A DNA stretch of 64,000 nt from Forficula auricularia (GCA_024734495.1 JALMQS010000128.1:21918312-21982311); one strand, 5' to 3'. Counted from the first letter of the stretch, positions 1 through 12,118 are shown. The notes: generated by a model from the sequence alone, not told the origin. Program-made: numbers and translations.

Positions 1-312
1 TGAGAGATTCTTAAATTCCAAATGATTCAAAATGAGATTCATTAACAAATTGTACAAAAAATATAAAATTTTAGGAATTCTCTCTATTTAAATTAAACAC
101 ATTTTTTTTATAATCAATATCATTAAGATTGCAACAAGTTACAAGGACACACTTATGTTTTAGGCTATTTTAGAAAAAATAGCCTTCTATCAAAATGTGC
201 ATACCACACTAACTGTGAAGAAGACTATATTAAATTCCTCGTTAATTAGGCAACGGGTCAAATTAGCAGCCACAACACTTATCAAAATAGATTTTGAATT
301 AAATGTATAAAA

Positions 313-335
313 TATAAATCTATCTATCTATCTAC
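313..335. repeat. (TCTA)n microsatellite
   Basis: Five CTAT units. Confidence 0.7.
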
Positions 336-460
336 TCTCATTAAACGTTTTTTTACTTAGAGAAAGTGGTGTAGGTTTTAGGTGAAACATGATATTAATT
401 AATAAAGTAAAGGGTGTGTAGTTTCACAGTGAATGAAATAAAACTCAAAGAGGTTTATAC

Positions 461-506
461 AAACTCAATATATTTCGGATTATTAGTCCATCATCAGGAG
501 TTTACA
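461..506 (-). ncRNA. Hammerhead ribozyme, family B, left arm
   Basis: On the minus strand the catalytic core CTGATGA (497-491) is followed by helix II GGA/TCC, GAAA (476-473), a minimal helix III of 2 bp with an AT loop, and a predicted cleavage site ATT|GAG between 467 and 466. Helix I pairs AAACTC with GAGTTT (498-503 with 461-466), six perfect pairs. One unpaired T sits between the core and helix II. Confidence 0.75.
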
Positions 507-527
507 GGATAAAACAGTTTTAACCTG

Positions 528-572
528 TAAATCCTGATGATGGACTAATAATCCGAAATATATTGAGTTTGT
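528..572 (+). ncRNA. Hammerhead ribozyme, family B, right arm
   Basis: Mirror copy of the motif at 461-506: CTGATGA at 534-540, helix II GGA/TCC, GAAA at 555-558, predicted cleavage after 564. Helix I is weakened by an A/G mismatch (upstream reads AAATC, not AAACTC), so this copy is probably slower or dead. Confidence 0.65.
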
Positions 573-707
573 ATAAACCTCTTTGAGTTTTATTTCATTC
601 TCTGTGAAACTACACACCCTTTACTTTATTAATTTTTTATTAAACGAGAAAAAATTGCTATATACACATAATCTGTGGGCCACTAGAAGGCTAAAAATGC
701 AAAAACT

Positions 708-805
708 GGGTGCGGGGTTAGAGTGGGGGTGGAAGTGGGGGTGGGATGGATGTGTGTAGGGGGGTGGGAGCGAACTGCGGGGTTTCGGGGAAGGGGTCCA
801 GGGGG
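708..805. repeat. G-rich low-complexity tract
   Basis: Runs such as GGGTGCGGGG, GAGTGGGGGTGG and GTGGGGGTGG. No gene. Confidence 0.6.
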
Positions 806-904
806 CGTGTACTATATATATTTGTATTTTTATCAGAATTTTAAATTAAAATTTTTTTTAACTTAAGCAAAAAGTTACCGAGTATCGCTCGGTGTCTCCA
901 GGTT

Positions 905-1280
905 CTATATTTTTATAATATAAAACTAAAGATTTGACCATCTTTTTTTGAAAATAGTTGGAATTTTTTTCAAAAAATCAGCTCGGGTTAAAATTAACCA
1001 ATGTATTTATATTAAAAGAGAAAGAATTTAATTTTTAGGACACATTCTAGAATTTTAGTAGAAATATTTTTTATATTGCGATATCAGAGGGGGTTCATCC
1101 CCTCAGGAGTCGAACCTCACACCCTCGAGATAAAAAACATCTCTCTGAGCTGATTGTTAGTTCTCAGGTTCGACTCCTGAGGGGATGAATCTCCTCTGAT
1201 ATCGCAATATAAAAATATTTCTACTAAAATCCTAGAATTTGACCTAAAAATTAAATTTTTTTCTCTTGATTTTTGAATAT
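905..1280. mobile_element. Foldback with tRNA T-arm-like core, copy 1
   Basis: Arms about 1005-1117 and 1157-1275. Each arm contains CTCAGG-TTCGACT-CCTGAG or a variant, a stem-loop like a tRNA T arm. The left side GAAAATAGTTGG recurs at 4240. Confidence 0.6.
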
Positions 1281-3445
1281 TAAAAAAAAATATTTTTACG
1301 AAATTTTTTGTGAAACTATTGAATTGGTTCTTATTTTCTCTTGTTGTTGAACACCATAACAACACAAATTATATTTTTTATTTTTTAAATTTTATTATCA
1401 TACTAGAGACGTTTCGAACACATATTTGTGTCAACATCAGCTTAAAATTTGTTTATTTAAAAAATCATACAATCGATCACATCTCAATCACTCATTTTTT
1501 TTTCATATTCTATTGAATGTTTTGTCTATGTTGCATGAAAACAACTTCTAAAAAATGATTACCTTAAGACCTCGTTTAGGGCTTTTTCGATTAACAATAA
1601 TTCAATATAACGCGGTCTGCTCGAAGATTTTCTCTAAATTTGGCAAAAAATAACTAATAAATGCACGAAGAAGGATGTAATTTCAACAAGATGTACCCAT
1701 TGTTGGCCAAATAGTCAATCTAATTGATGACAAGGGTACGCCAAGTCCCGTTTGCGCCGTCGTGCGAAATACTGATTAGCGCCTTTATGGTATATGCACT
1801 GAGTCTAAATTACTGGGTCCACAATATTTTTCACGTTTCAAGGTTTTTTTTTACAAAAATAACTAATAGAGCAGCATCAGCCTGGTCATTTAATAGCCAA
1901 TATCACGAGAGCCCCCTTGTATTTAGACAACTGAAATGCCAGATCGATTAAGGATATGCCTATCCTGCGAAAAAAGGCGTAAGAAGACAAAGTATTGGAT
2001 CGGTCAAAGGGTCCTCACGTAAAGACCACGGAAACCATGATCTCAAACAACGTCGGGCGTCCCTGCTAGGAGATGAAGATGAGTTGGATATTTAGGAGAT
2101 ATTGCATGTTTCTGGGGAGGTATTTACCATTTTGGTTTAGTAAATCGTCGTGAGTTTGCTTAACATTTTATTTATTTATTATCATTTTTTAAATTTCTTT
2201 GTGCTTGGCAATTTCTGAAATATGGAGAAAAATCTTTTCCATGATTCATTTCTGCCTGTTTGTGTCTAAATGTTGGATTCGAAAACCCACGATAATTAAA
2301 GAATAGAACGTCATCTAAAGTTTGTTCTAGTGCCAAAAGCTTATATTTTCAAAATGAAGAAATGATTAGAATTGGGCTTTCCAACTTTACTTTAAAAATG
2401 CCCGAAATTAGAAAATTATGAACACCAAAAATAAAATCATTATTTGAGAAGTCCTCAAACCACTGTAGCAAATTTGGCATAAAAATTCCATCAAGTTTTA
2501 TTTTCCTATCTCAATCTATTTGCTGACAAAAATTGTCAAATCTGCAAAATTTACAGAGAGAGTACTGAGTTTTGAATAAGTTTTGAATTTTTTTTTTCTT
2601 CTAATGTTTATTTTTATGCTTTATAAAAACTCATTTTTGTTTTCTTTGGCTAATTTCTAAAGCATTTTTTAATTGCAAAAACTTTCATCACAACACCTAT
2701 TTTTTACAAATCTTATATTTATAATTAATTGTTGGTAGAAGTTGATTTATTTAAGTTTTCTTTTCCCTTTTGAAGTTTTTCGTCCATTCTCAAATTTTTC
2801 GTTTTATGAATAAATATTCCCTAATTTCCACATTTCCGATACCTCTTTTTATAATGATTTTTTGTTAACTCTTTTGTTTATTTATCTCCCTTGTCTTTTG
2901 TTCTTCCTCAATTATTTATTTCGTCTGTCACTCGAGTGTCTATTTTGTCATGAAATATTATATAATCTTCCTGTTTGTTTAGTTGCTGTTTCACGTTTAA
3001 TAGTTATATTTATTTGTTTTGTTATTAATTTATTTTGGCACTTTTTCATAAGAATTAGAATTATTTCTTTGTTTTTCAAATCATCTGCGGTTCGCGTGGT
3101 TTTTTGATAGTGATTCAGAGATTGAGAATGCTGGTTTAGAGGGTTGAGTGATAAACTGTGAAGACTTGGATTCCCAAAGCACCAGTAATAAAAGAAAACT
3201 ATCAATTTCATGGCATGCGAGAGTAAATAATGCTGGCAGAACGTGAGGCTAAACATCCACATCAATAAATGAGCTTTGGTCCCGAAACTCTATCTTCTTT
3301 ACACCATAAACGTGTGTTAAGGGACAGACTTACAGATTTTATTTTATTCTTATTGCAGATGATTCCCTTGATTAAAATAACTAATCTAATAATATTCTAA
3401 TATCTAAATGTTAAATCGAGTATTATTACCCTTTTAAAACTGTTT
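1281..3445. other. No gene seen
   Basis: AT-rich with only short frames in T-rich sequence. A worn hammerhead-like string (CTGATGT ... CGAAACGTC, minus strand, about 1405-1442) is present but has a mutated core. Confidence 0.5.
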
Positions 3446-4058
3446 TAGTCCAAGAGCTGGTGATACATTTTGACTACGGATTTGACCCAACTAGAAATAA
3501 TGCGTAATAGTACCGTCTATGATGGTTGTACAGGGAATGGCCAGTCTTGCTGGCTGTAGCAGGTGGACCAGGTACTGCGCATGGTGTGAGTGCGGTAAAA
3601 AATACATATGTGTTATAAAAATTATAATTAATAGTCAATTATAAACATAATATATTCACTCCAGACTGTTTGAGTGGTGGAACGTGGAACCAGACCACCC
3701 AAAGTGTATTTTTACAACATGAAAAAATAGCATCAAAAATATTTTTTTTTCATGTTGTAAAAATACACTTTGGGGTGGTTTGGTTCCACGTTCCACCACT
3801 CAAATGGTCTTGAGTGAATATATTATGTTTATAATTGACTATAAATTATAATTTTTCTAATTTCATTCTGGATCAAAAATATTTTTTAACACATGTATTT
3901 TTTACCGCACTCACACCATGCGCAGTACCTGGTCGATCCACCTGCTACAGCCAGCCAGACTGGTCATTCCCTGTACAACTATCATAGACGGTACTATTAC
4001 GCATTATTTCTAGTTGGGTCAAATCCGTAGTCAAAATGTGTCACCAGCTCTTGGACTA
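3446..4058. mobile_element. Near-perfect 0.6-kb palindrome
   Basis: Two arms of about 300 bp start TAGTCCAAGAGCTGGTGA and meet at about 3747. Arms differ at scattered sites and by a small indel. No coding potential; a non-autonomous foldback transposon is likely. Confidence 0.75.
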
Positions 4059-4204
4059 TTTTAAATAAAAAGATCTGAAATTAACAAAGTCTATAGTCCT
4101 CAAAGGGTTGTACGCGTACCAATAGTGATAAGCAGGATGTCCCTGGTGGTCAGGGGCTTGGGGATGGTCAAACAAAAATAAATAAATAAATAAAATAAAT
4201 TTTT

Positions 4205-5275
4205 TTTTATAAAACTAAAGATTTCAGAATCTTTTTTTTGAAAATAGTTGGAATGTTTTTCAAAAAATTAAATGATTAATATAATAATAATTAAATAATT
4301 AATGTAAACTAAAATTAAATTAAAATTATATGATTAATATCAACTCAAAAATAAAATAAAATGCACTAAAAGGTATAAAATAATTATCTAATTTAGTAAC
4401 AACCAATCAATGAAATCACTTTTTGAAGTCGGTGCAAAACATATACATTTTATGAATCTCATTCGTCGGATCGTACTTAGTACGTTTGGCGGGTAATGAA
4501 GATAACATTGCGTAAGCTCGCTTATATAGCTTGTTTAGCACCGACTTCAAAAAGTTGTTACTAAAATTTTATACCTTTTGGTGCATTTTATTTGATTTTT
4601 GAGTTCATATTATTTTATTTGTTGCAATTAATTTTTTTGAAGTTTGTTTTAGCGGGTTTTAAATGAACGTTTTAAGATTTTTTTTAAATATTTTATTTAT
4701 TATAATTTCGATTATTTGCACATAAGAATTGGAGATTTCCGTTATTTTGTCATTGATTATATCATCAAAACTGGACCAAATTAATATGGGACTACCTCTA
4801 AGGTACTCCCTTTCTAATAAAAAATGAATTATCGAACTCGGTCCATAAACAAAGAAGTTATGCGTAAACATACATAACAAAAACGGTCCAATACCGATGA
4901 AATTTATACGGGACCAATCGGGAACTATACTGAACCCAATGAAAAAAAAATCGAAATCGGTCCACATGGTAAAGATAAATCAATGAACAAACACAAAAAA
5001 AGACATTCCGTTGAATTGATAACCTCCTCCTTTTTTTGAAGTCGGTTAAAAATCAGCTCAGGTTAAAAACCAATGTATATTAAAAGATAAAGAATTTAAT
5101 TTTTAGGACAAATTCTAGGATTTTAGTAGAAATATGTTTTTTGCCCAGAAAGCATGTAAGTTCTCAGATTCGACTCCTGAGGGGATGAATCCCTTCTGAT
5201 ATCGCAATATAAAAATATTTCTTTTAAAATCCTAGAATTTGTCCGAAAAATTAAATTCTTTCTCTTTTAAAAGTT
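4205..5275. mobile_element. Foldback family copy 2, split by an inserted element
   Basis: Left part 4205-4266 and right part 5048-5275 align with 905-1275. The 780 bp between them is a different element, so the break dates the insertion. Confidence 0.55.
4267..5047. mobile_element. GAAGTCGGTTAA element (U family)
   Basis: Holds the TTTTTTGAAGTCGGTTAA end shared by many arthropod repeats and an internal inverted repeat (about 4320-4440 with 4540-4615). A second copy lies at 43503-43863. The minus-strand frame at 4659-4967 has no recognisable domain and I do not call it a gene. Confidence 0.5.
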
Positions 5276-5996
5276 TTTTTTTTTTAATAAATTGTATTTA
5301 ACTTTTATTACGGACTTTTCGCTATATAAATTTCTTAATACAATTCTATTGTTTTTTTTAATCCCTCCTCTATAAAATTGAATTGCATTTCCCCACACTG
5401 TGCTTGAATAGATGTATTTATTTTTTTTTTTTTTGGAATTTAATTTGCTTCAAAAATTATTAGGTATTGTAAAAAGTAAAGGCATTCATTCTTGCAAGTC
5501 CAACAAGTAATAGATCAGAGTTCGGGCAATTTCTTCTGCATGCAAATCGCCTGGAGCTCTCACGTGGCATCCAAATCTGCATTTCATAATGTTGTTTTTA
5601 TTTAAGAGATTTTTCTACGCTCGCATGCCCATAGGCAAGAGATCAATACCAAAGAATATTTCGAATGAATTTGTACTAGATACATAAAAAATAGTTTATT
5701 CTAAATAAATATTCAAGAGAATGAGAGAAATCACAAAAATCAACCGGGACCACATTATTGAATTCATTAGTAAATTTTTTCTTATGCGGGTTTATGAATA
5801 TCTGAGAAATGGGTAAAAGAATCAATTTAAAAAAATTATTCCTATCTGTCCATGTTTGACTGGATTCCGATATTCTCGAAAAAAAGTTGTAGAATGTTCG
5901 TTCTGGACTTAAAATGATTGTATATCAGAAATTGAGGAAAATGTGACAACTTTTTCAAGACTTGGTAGCTTGGTACACATTTTTATACCTATGTTA

Positions 5997-6407
5997 TGCA
6001 ATGGCCTTAAAAACCCGTTTTTTATTAATAACGGGTTCTTACAAGTTAAAACGCTTTTCACTGAATACCTTTGTGGCAATTAGAGTATATTGATGCTGGT
6101 TGAGTTTGGTTCAACGATCTAGAATCTTCATTTTTGACCTTCCGCCTCATTTTGGGTGTTTATTTTCAAAAAATTTTAAACGAAAATGTCAAAAATTACA
6201 ACCTCTACAAATTTGCTTCTAATTTTTGACATTTTTGTTTAAAATTTTTTGAAAATAAACACCCAAAATAAGGCGAAAATTCTAGACCTTTGAAGCAAAC
6301 TCAACCAACATCAGTAAAAACTCTAGTTGCCACAAAGGTATTCAGTGAAACGCGTTTTAACTGGTAAGAACCCGTTCTTATAAAAAACAGGATTTTACAG
6401 CAACAGA
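5997..6407. mobile_element. 410-bp foldback, copy 1
   Basis: Inverted arms with AAACCCGTTTTTTATTAATA, GTTTCACTGAATACC-type and CATTTTGGGTGTTTATTTTC blocks. Closely related to 34262-34676. Confidence 0.7.
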
Positions 6408-8176
6408 TATATAACAGAAACTCACAGACAGAAAAAAAATACTTGGACATGACTTTTCTCAAAATTTTCGACAAATACGATAAAGAATAAAAAATCGAGT
6501 GAATTTAATATGACCCCTCACCCCCCACACCTTAGAGAGCTATCACTAAATCACTATTAATAAGCTGAAATTTTATACCAAGTTTCAGCTTAGTTGTTAA
6601 ACCATTCGCTGAAATGAAATTTAGAAATCACCACAATTTCCAGTGAGAGTCGTACTCAGACTAAAAAAAGTTTTTAATTATTCTTATAATTAAAACACAG
6701 TATATTTATTCTCACCGCGAAATGATACTAAAAAATTAAAAAATTGTTTTAAAGCGGTTTACTTGATTAATTGTTTCCATTTTTCATTTTTCAAAACCAA
6801 AGGATTATGACGAAAATAAACCAAAAGAATAATTTATGACCAGAACAGCCATGAGTGTTAATGAACTAAATGCATCATATCTTTTGTTGTTTGCTTGTGA
6901 CATCAAGTGGTAAAATATATATCGCTTTAATTCACTTAATTGTAAAATAAATGGAATGAAAGTGAATAAACCCCGATGTATACAAGATAGACACTTTTTG
7001 TTAAATAAATTTCTATTTATATATTTTAAGATCCCATATCTGAAAAAGTATTTTAAATTCTATAAGATCGTTCTGAAGTCGTGAATTTCATTAAGGTGGT
7101 GCACAATCCAGGTTATTAGATACAATAATTAGTGCATATACCAACAGCACATCGTCTCCCTTGTTTTTTAAGGCATTATTAGTGGCTAAAATAATTGATT
7201 AAATTATATTTGAAGTAAAAAATTAAGAATTCAACTGGTTAAATAAAATATTAATATAACTTACTGTTTTCAAATAGCATAACCTATTTAAAACAAAATA
7301 GTCAATAAAAATTATAGAAAGGTAGAAAAAATAATTTAATATAATTTAAATTAAAAAATAAACTATATAAAAAGGTTTTATTTTGGACGTTAGCTGTGGA
7401 AAATGAAATGAAATGAAATTTCAAACAAAAAGAACCAAGAATAGCTAATGGCTTCGGTCAGAAAGAACTGCCCGGTGACGTCAGAGCAGTTGAGCAAGTA
7501 AAAGTGAGCACCCCTTGGTGCACAATAAAGTTTTGTAAAAAAATTTAAAACATCTGAAATGACCTTAGGTACGGAAAAGTTGAATCACTTATTTTTGTTA
7601 AATTCTTGCATTACCTACCGATAAAAGATATATACCAATTGAAAAAGCAGAGACGAAGAAGTCTGAATACCCTTCAACGTCTTGATGACGTGGTTAAGAT
7701 TGAAGAAAAACTGAAAGAGGAGATCAGGAAGAGTTAGTCCCTAGAAGTCATGAGGATAAATGTATTGTTGAATCAATTGGTTTGGCTCTTCCTTCAACAT
7801 GATCATGAAGGGTTGTGAATTGCGTGTAGCATACTTTAGGGGGAATTTAATCTTATCGGAGCACATGTTGTGATAGTATTAATAATAGAGAGAGCGGAAA
7901 GGCTTCTACGATGGGCTTAGCAAGTCAAGATAGTCAATAGGAGTCGTATCGTCTATTGATGTATTGATTCTGAATTGTATCTAGTGTGGTAATATAATGC
8001 TTAAAGGCTCCTCTCTGCGCAAATACGAGGCATGGATGGATTTGTACCTTGTAGGGGGTGAGAAATTGCCAGGTCATAAAAAACACCTATATTTGAATAG
8101 GAAGCTAGAAGCTATAGATTCTCCCTCAGAAGAAATGTACTTTCCAGGCCTAGAAATTAGACGACATTAATTATCT
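6408..8176. other. No gene seen
   Basis: AT-rich. A GAAATGAAATGAAATG microsatellite at 7402-7417. From 7560 to 7860 there is weak similarity to 14.85-15.16 kb (AGAAGTCAT.GGGATAAA, TTAATCTTATC blocks), probably another old repeat. Confidence 0.45.
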
Positions 8177-8405
8177 CACGAGGGGGTGGGGGGTTATTAG
8201 GGGGCAAGGGGGGTGATTGTAACTTATATACGAGGGAATCCCAGCTTACGAACACCACACGAGGGGGTGGGGGGTTATTAGGGGGCAAGGGGGGGTGAAT
8301 GTAACTTATGTACGAGGGAATCCCAGCTTACGAACACCACACGAGGGGGTGGGGGGTTATTAGGGGGCAAGGGGGGGTGAATGTAACTTATGTACTAGGG
8401 AAATT
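8177..8405. repeat. Tandem array, 81-82 bp unit, 2.8 copies
   Basis: CACGAGGGGGTGGGGGGTTA starts each unit (8177, 8258, 8340), with TTACGAACAC at the unit end. Copies are nearly identical, G-rich on the + strand. Confidence 0.88.
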
Positions 8406-10668
8406 GGGCTTTATTTTATTACGTTATTGTTAAATTTATCTGCTTCGCTATTTATTAATGGGGTGGGTGTGTCCCTCAGTGACTGATCCAAGTGGCACGT
8501 CCCTGAAATGGAGAATGAAATTTGAGGTGATGCGTGAAGGATGTAGGGAAATGGGCTTCCTGGTACTAATGCTATAAATAATGTTATACAGACCAGCAAT
8601 TAATAGAGAGACTGAGATATTTATTTCTTGTATCGTTATAAATAAGAAAGGCGAGATAGAGAAGTGTTTCCTTTGTAGTTTCCCAGTTGCAGTGGAGAGG
8701 CGTGTTATTTTGCTTGTAGATGTCCCGATGGGGAAGAACGGCTGGTGAATGTAATATATATATATATATTAGGTTTGAGGACCGTATCCGAAGGTGTGCT
8801 TCTCTGGTGCTCAATGTATATAATTGTATATATATTAGCGGTGTGCGCTTCGTACGCCAGTACCTTTTCCTCAAGAAGAACGTATATCAAATAAAATGAA
8901 GTAACCGCCTTGTGCAACCTAGGTGCTCGATGAAGAAGGAACTTGTATATATAGAGAATTAGCAGTTTATGTGCTCACTCTCTCTCTGCACTCGTGTCAA
9001 AAACTGTGGAACTTGAATATAACAGTATTTGTGTAGGTTTATTCAGAGTCACTTCGATAGCAGTAGATATGCACACTCTCTCTCATGACATGTCAGTCAA
9101 TGACTGTCGAACTTGCTCAAGTCAATGCTCTTCTATATTTGTTAATCGTTGGTCATTTACTATGCTTTCCCAGAACTCATTGGTTTCCCTTGTTTGATGA
9201 TAAATTGATTGCCTCAATTAGACTTTAATTATGAATAAAAATAAGAAGTAATTAATTATTGAAATAAACTATGGTTCAATCCACAGGACCATTGCACCTC
9301 CGACGTTATGGTAAAGAAAAATGATTAATTATATTGAGATATTATAGGGATATTGATAGATATTTATTTATTTTTCTTTTGATACTTATTTATGGGGTAT
9401 TTATTGGGGACAAAAATGCTCGACTATTTATTTATGTATCGGGGTTGCGGACAGACGGACTCCAGACTCACCAGAACGCACGGTAACTCGAAAACGCATC
9501 GCCGAGACCTCACTCAATTCACCAGGGTATATTAATCGTCCCAGATTCAGGGTGGGAACAATCACACGACTAACATGTTTATTTAGAGTAATTTAGGCGT
9601 TAAGTGAAATATTGATTCATTTGCATCCACTTACCTCGAGACACACCTAGATTTTCGAGCAACAGGTAAAAAGGGTAGAAAATTATTTAATATGGAAGGG
9701 CAGAGGTGCTTAGGGTTACTATGGGGTTTGTGTTTATGGCACATGACACAAGGAATTAGGAATATCTTCTTTTATTCGAATAATATTGATATTTGGGTTG
9801 TTATGATTCTATGGGATTAGGGATTAATAAGTGAGTGACCTGAGTAGAGAAGATACAATGAAAATGCAAGCAGTAGCAGGCTCTGATAATGATAATTCGA
9901 GTTTGCAATTTATAATAGATGGCAAAAATATAAATGTATTATACTATGTAATTGATTTGATCACAATAGCATTGACAATCATAGCTTTTAATAATGACTG
10001 AACTAACAGGACAAATAACAGAATAAATGATATCACTGGGGTAGTTAAAATAAGGGACTAAAATATAATAATTATGTGTGGGAGGGTGAAGTGTAAATTT
10101 AATAGGGGATCTAAATTTTAGTTAATCGGGTTACGAAATAAAAATAAAAACAGATGGCGAAATATGCAAACGAAGGGCCAAATTTACAAATATTGGGGAG
10201 AAGAGAAAAAGGGCTGATTTTAAAAATAAGTAGATATAATTATTAAATTATTGTGGAAGTTCACATTTGTTTTTGTAAAGAAATACATTTAAATAGAATA
10301 GGATTAATATAATCATCTAATTATTGTTGCTAATCGGACAAAATAGATTAGTGATTTAATATTATGCAATTAAGAATCGATTTATTTAAACTATGGGAAA
10401 TAATATAATTAAGAATTTAATGGGGACTAGTAAATTTATATTTTTATAAGGTGGGGGCTATGAAATTTGTAAGAGTTAAGGCGGAGATTTTATTGAACAA
10501 ATTATATATACAACACATGAAAGTAATAAGAAATGAATATGATAATAGGGGAGAAATAAATGGAGCTTGGTTTGATTGTTATTTTTACATTTTTAAGGCG
10601 GATATCCGTGAGAAGACAATTTTCTTAGATTTCGCGTGGATCAACAAAATATTTTCTTTTCATTGATT
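8406..10668. other. Downstream flank of the gag-like frame, no pol seen
   Basis: Short frames only. On the minus strand there are two donor-like sites, CTCGAG|GTAAGT near 9639 and TTCTG|GTGAGT near 9472, in a moderately G+C-rich patch (9430-9650). (TA)n tract at 8754-8770. No reverse transcriptase, integrase or LTR pair is visible. Confidence 0.45.
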
Positions 10669-11643
10669 TTAGCGTGTATGATTTCGCGCGGCGTTACGAA
10701 CGATTTGTTCCAGCGCCACTGTTCCGGGGTGCATTTTATTTTGAAATATGTGGCTAATAAATATTATTAATGATTTTATTTTTATTAATTCTGAGCTTAA
10801 AAATGTTTTGAAGTACTCTTTATAATATGTATTCAAACCAAGTGAAATTTTAACAGTGGGGATGATTTCGATTAGGGGATTTGTATCGATTTTAACTAAG
10901 GGCGATGGGGACTTAATTTCAATAATTTGTGGCTTATTAATTGGTTCATTTATCTCTATGCCGGGTAGATAGGTTACTGACTTTAATTCGGTGGTGGGCT
11001 CTATGATGAAACTAATATTAACATTCTTAAAGGGGTCTGAATTGAGTTCTTGTGTGGTTTCGGTGAATTCGGCTGTGGATACCGTTGTTGCAAATTGAAA
11101 TTTTAATGGAGGGGTTTGAATGGTTGGGAGGGCAGTTACTACATCTTCATTCTTTCTGGGAGGATCATTAAATCGACTATCTGTCACATCGAGCTTGTTA
11201 TTTTTTACTTCAACTCCGCTATTCATGCTATCGAGTTTGCTAATGAAATTATCGAATCCCCTTTCAAATGTACGATTCATATTTTTAAAATTGCTAGTTA
11301 ACTTATCGAATCCACTATTCATATCGCTATTCAAACTTTCAAATTTACTATTCAAATTTATATTCATATTTTCCATCACAGTCATTATCTGCCTCAACAT
11401 TGCATTCGTATCATTATTATTGGGGATGGTGGGTTTAGTACTAGAGGGTGTGGAAGGGGTTGGGGGTGGCTTTTCTTTACCTGGCGCTCTGTCCAATGCG
11501 GCTCCGACTTCGGCTGTGGGAAAATGAATCATATTGTGAACATTATTCCCTGATTGACTGGAGTGAATTAGTCTCGAGGATGCGTCCCCGGTGCCCGCCG
11601 TCGGTCCAGAAAGCATAGAAAACGTCCCCCGCACGTCCGACAT
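10669..11643 (-). CDS. Gag-like coiled-coil protein, 324 aa, unassigned
   Basis: This is the longest reading frame in the window and I do not recognise the family. From the ATG at 11643 (two codons inside a longer TTG-started frame) the protein has a Ser/Thr/Gly-rich N-terminus, a proline-rich stretch at about residues 58-74, then a long helical, Asn/Met/Phe-spaced coiled coil at about 80-153 (repeats such as LNSKFESLN, MNSGFDKL, FERGFDNF). A Pro/Ile/Thr-rich middle follows, then a basic C-terminus containing KMHPGTVALEQIVRNA. There is no CCHC knuckle, protease or reverse transcriptase after it on the minus strand. The layout recalls gag or ORF1 proteins of retroelements, but it could also be a lone gene or a domesticated gag. 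The DNA around the frame is AT-rich and shows no paired LTRs that I could find. Real coding status is likely because 324 codons without a stop is improbable at this base composition. Confidence 0.55.
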   Translation of the reverse strand: MSDVRGTFSMLSGPTAGTGDASSRLIHSSQSGNNVHNMIHFPTAEVGAALDRAPGKEKPPPTPSTPSSTKPTIPNNNDTNAMLRQIMTVMENMNINLNSKFESLNSDMNSGFDKLTSNFKNMNRTFERGFDNFISKLDSMNSGVEVKNNKLDVTDSRFNDPPRKNEDVVTALPTIQTPPLKFQFATTVSTAEFTETTQELNSDPFKNVNISFIIEPTTELKSVTYLPGIEINEPINKPQIIEIKSPSPLVKIDTNPLIEIIPTVKISLGLNTYYKEYFKTFLSSELIKIKSLIIFISHIFQNKMHPGTVALEQIVRNAARNHTR

Positions 11644-12070
11644 CGACAATTAATTTCGAAAGAAAAAAACAAGAGGCAAATAAATAAATAAATATTTGAA
11701 TTTAAAATTATAATTAGTAGATGGAAGTGTCAATGGCCCTTGGTTATCTACTTATTTTTAATTCAGGCAAATATAAATATAGAATAATTTTTTTTGTAAA
11801 TTTTTTTTTCAATATAATAATTTTTCTTTTCTTTTCAAACAAGGGAACCTGCTAATCTCTGGGTAAACGTAGATATTTTCAAATATTTTCAGAATTATAG
11901 TACCAGGAAATTGTGAGATGAAATGATTTTTTTTTTGAAAATGAATAGGGATTGTCACCTGGATATCTCGATTCACGGCTTTTTGTGCGCTGAGGGTTCT
12001 TACATACATTAATTAAAAGGCTTATTTTTCAGCAGTTTTTTAATTTTAAATGGTGTTTTTTTTTTAATTT

Positions 12071-12118
12071 ACCCACATATTTCGGAAATTTTGTATAATA
12101 TTCCTTCTTCAGTGAACC
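12071..12118 (-). ncRNA. Hammerhead-like motif with G at the cleavage position
   Basis: CTGAAGA (12112-12106), helix II GGAA/TTCC with a long loop, GAAA (12083-12080). The residue at the cleavage site would be G, which hammerheads do not tolerate. Probably a relic. Confidence 0.35.

Larger units (their letters stand above)
400..633. repeat. Foldback carrying two outward hammerheads
   Basis: Two arms of about 105 nt are inverted around a short centre near 515. The outer ends match sequences at 34.9, 47.65 and 20.3 kb that include the AAGTAAAG and CACACC segments, so this is one member of a dispersed family (B). Each arm contains one ribozyme pointing away from the centre. Confidence 0.8.

Noticed and set aside
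1400..1445. Minus-strand CTGATGT ... TTCGAAACGTC as a functional hammerhead
   Set aside because: The last core A is T and helix I does not pair; mentioned only as a worn relic.
2862..3265. Opposing frames of 81 and 105 codons as genes
   Set aside because: Low-complexity, T-rich or A-rich composition with no domain; each is the shadow of the other strand.
8177..8405. CRISPR array
   Set aside because: Contiguous tandem units without spacers in a eukaryotic genome.
10669..11643. Complete LTR retrotransposon around the gag-like frame
   Set aside because: No paired LTRs, primer-binding site, protease, RT or integrase could be found from 7.4 to 12.5 kb.
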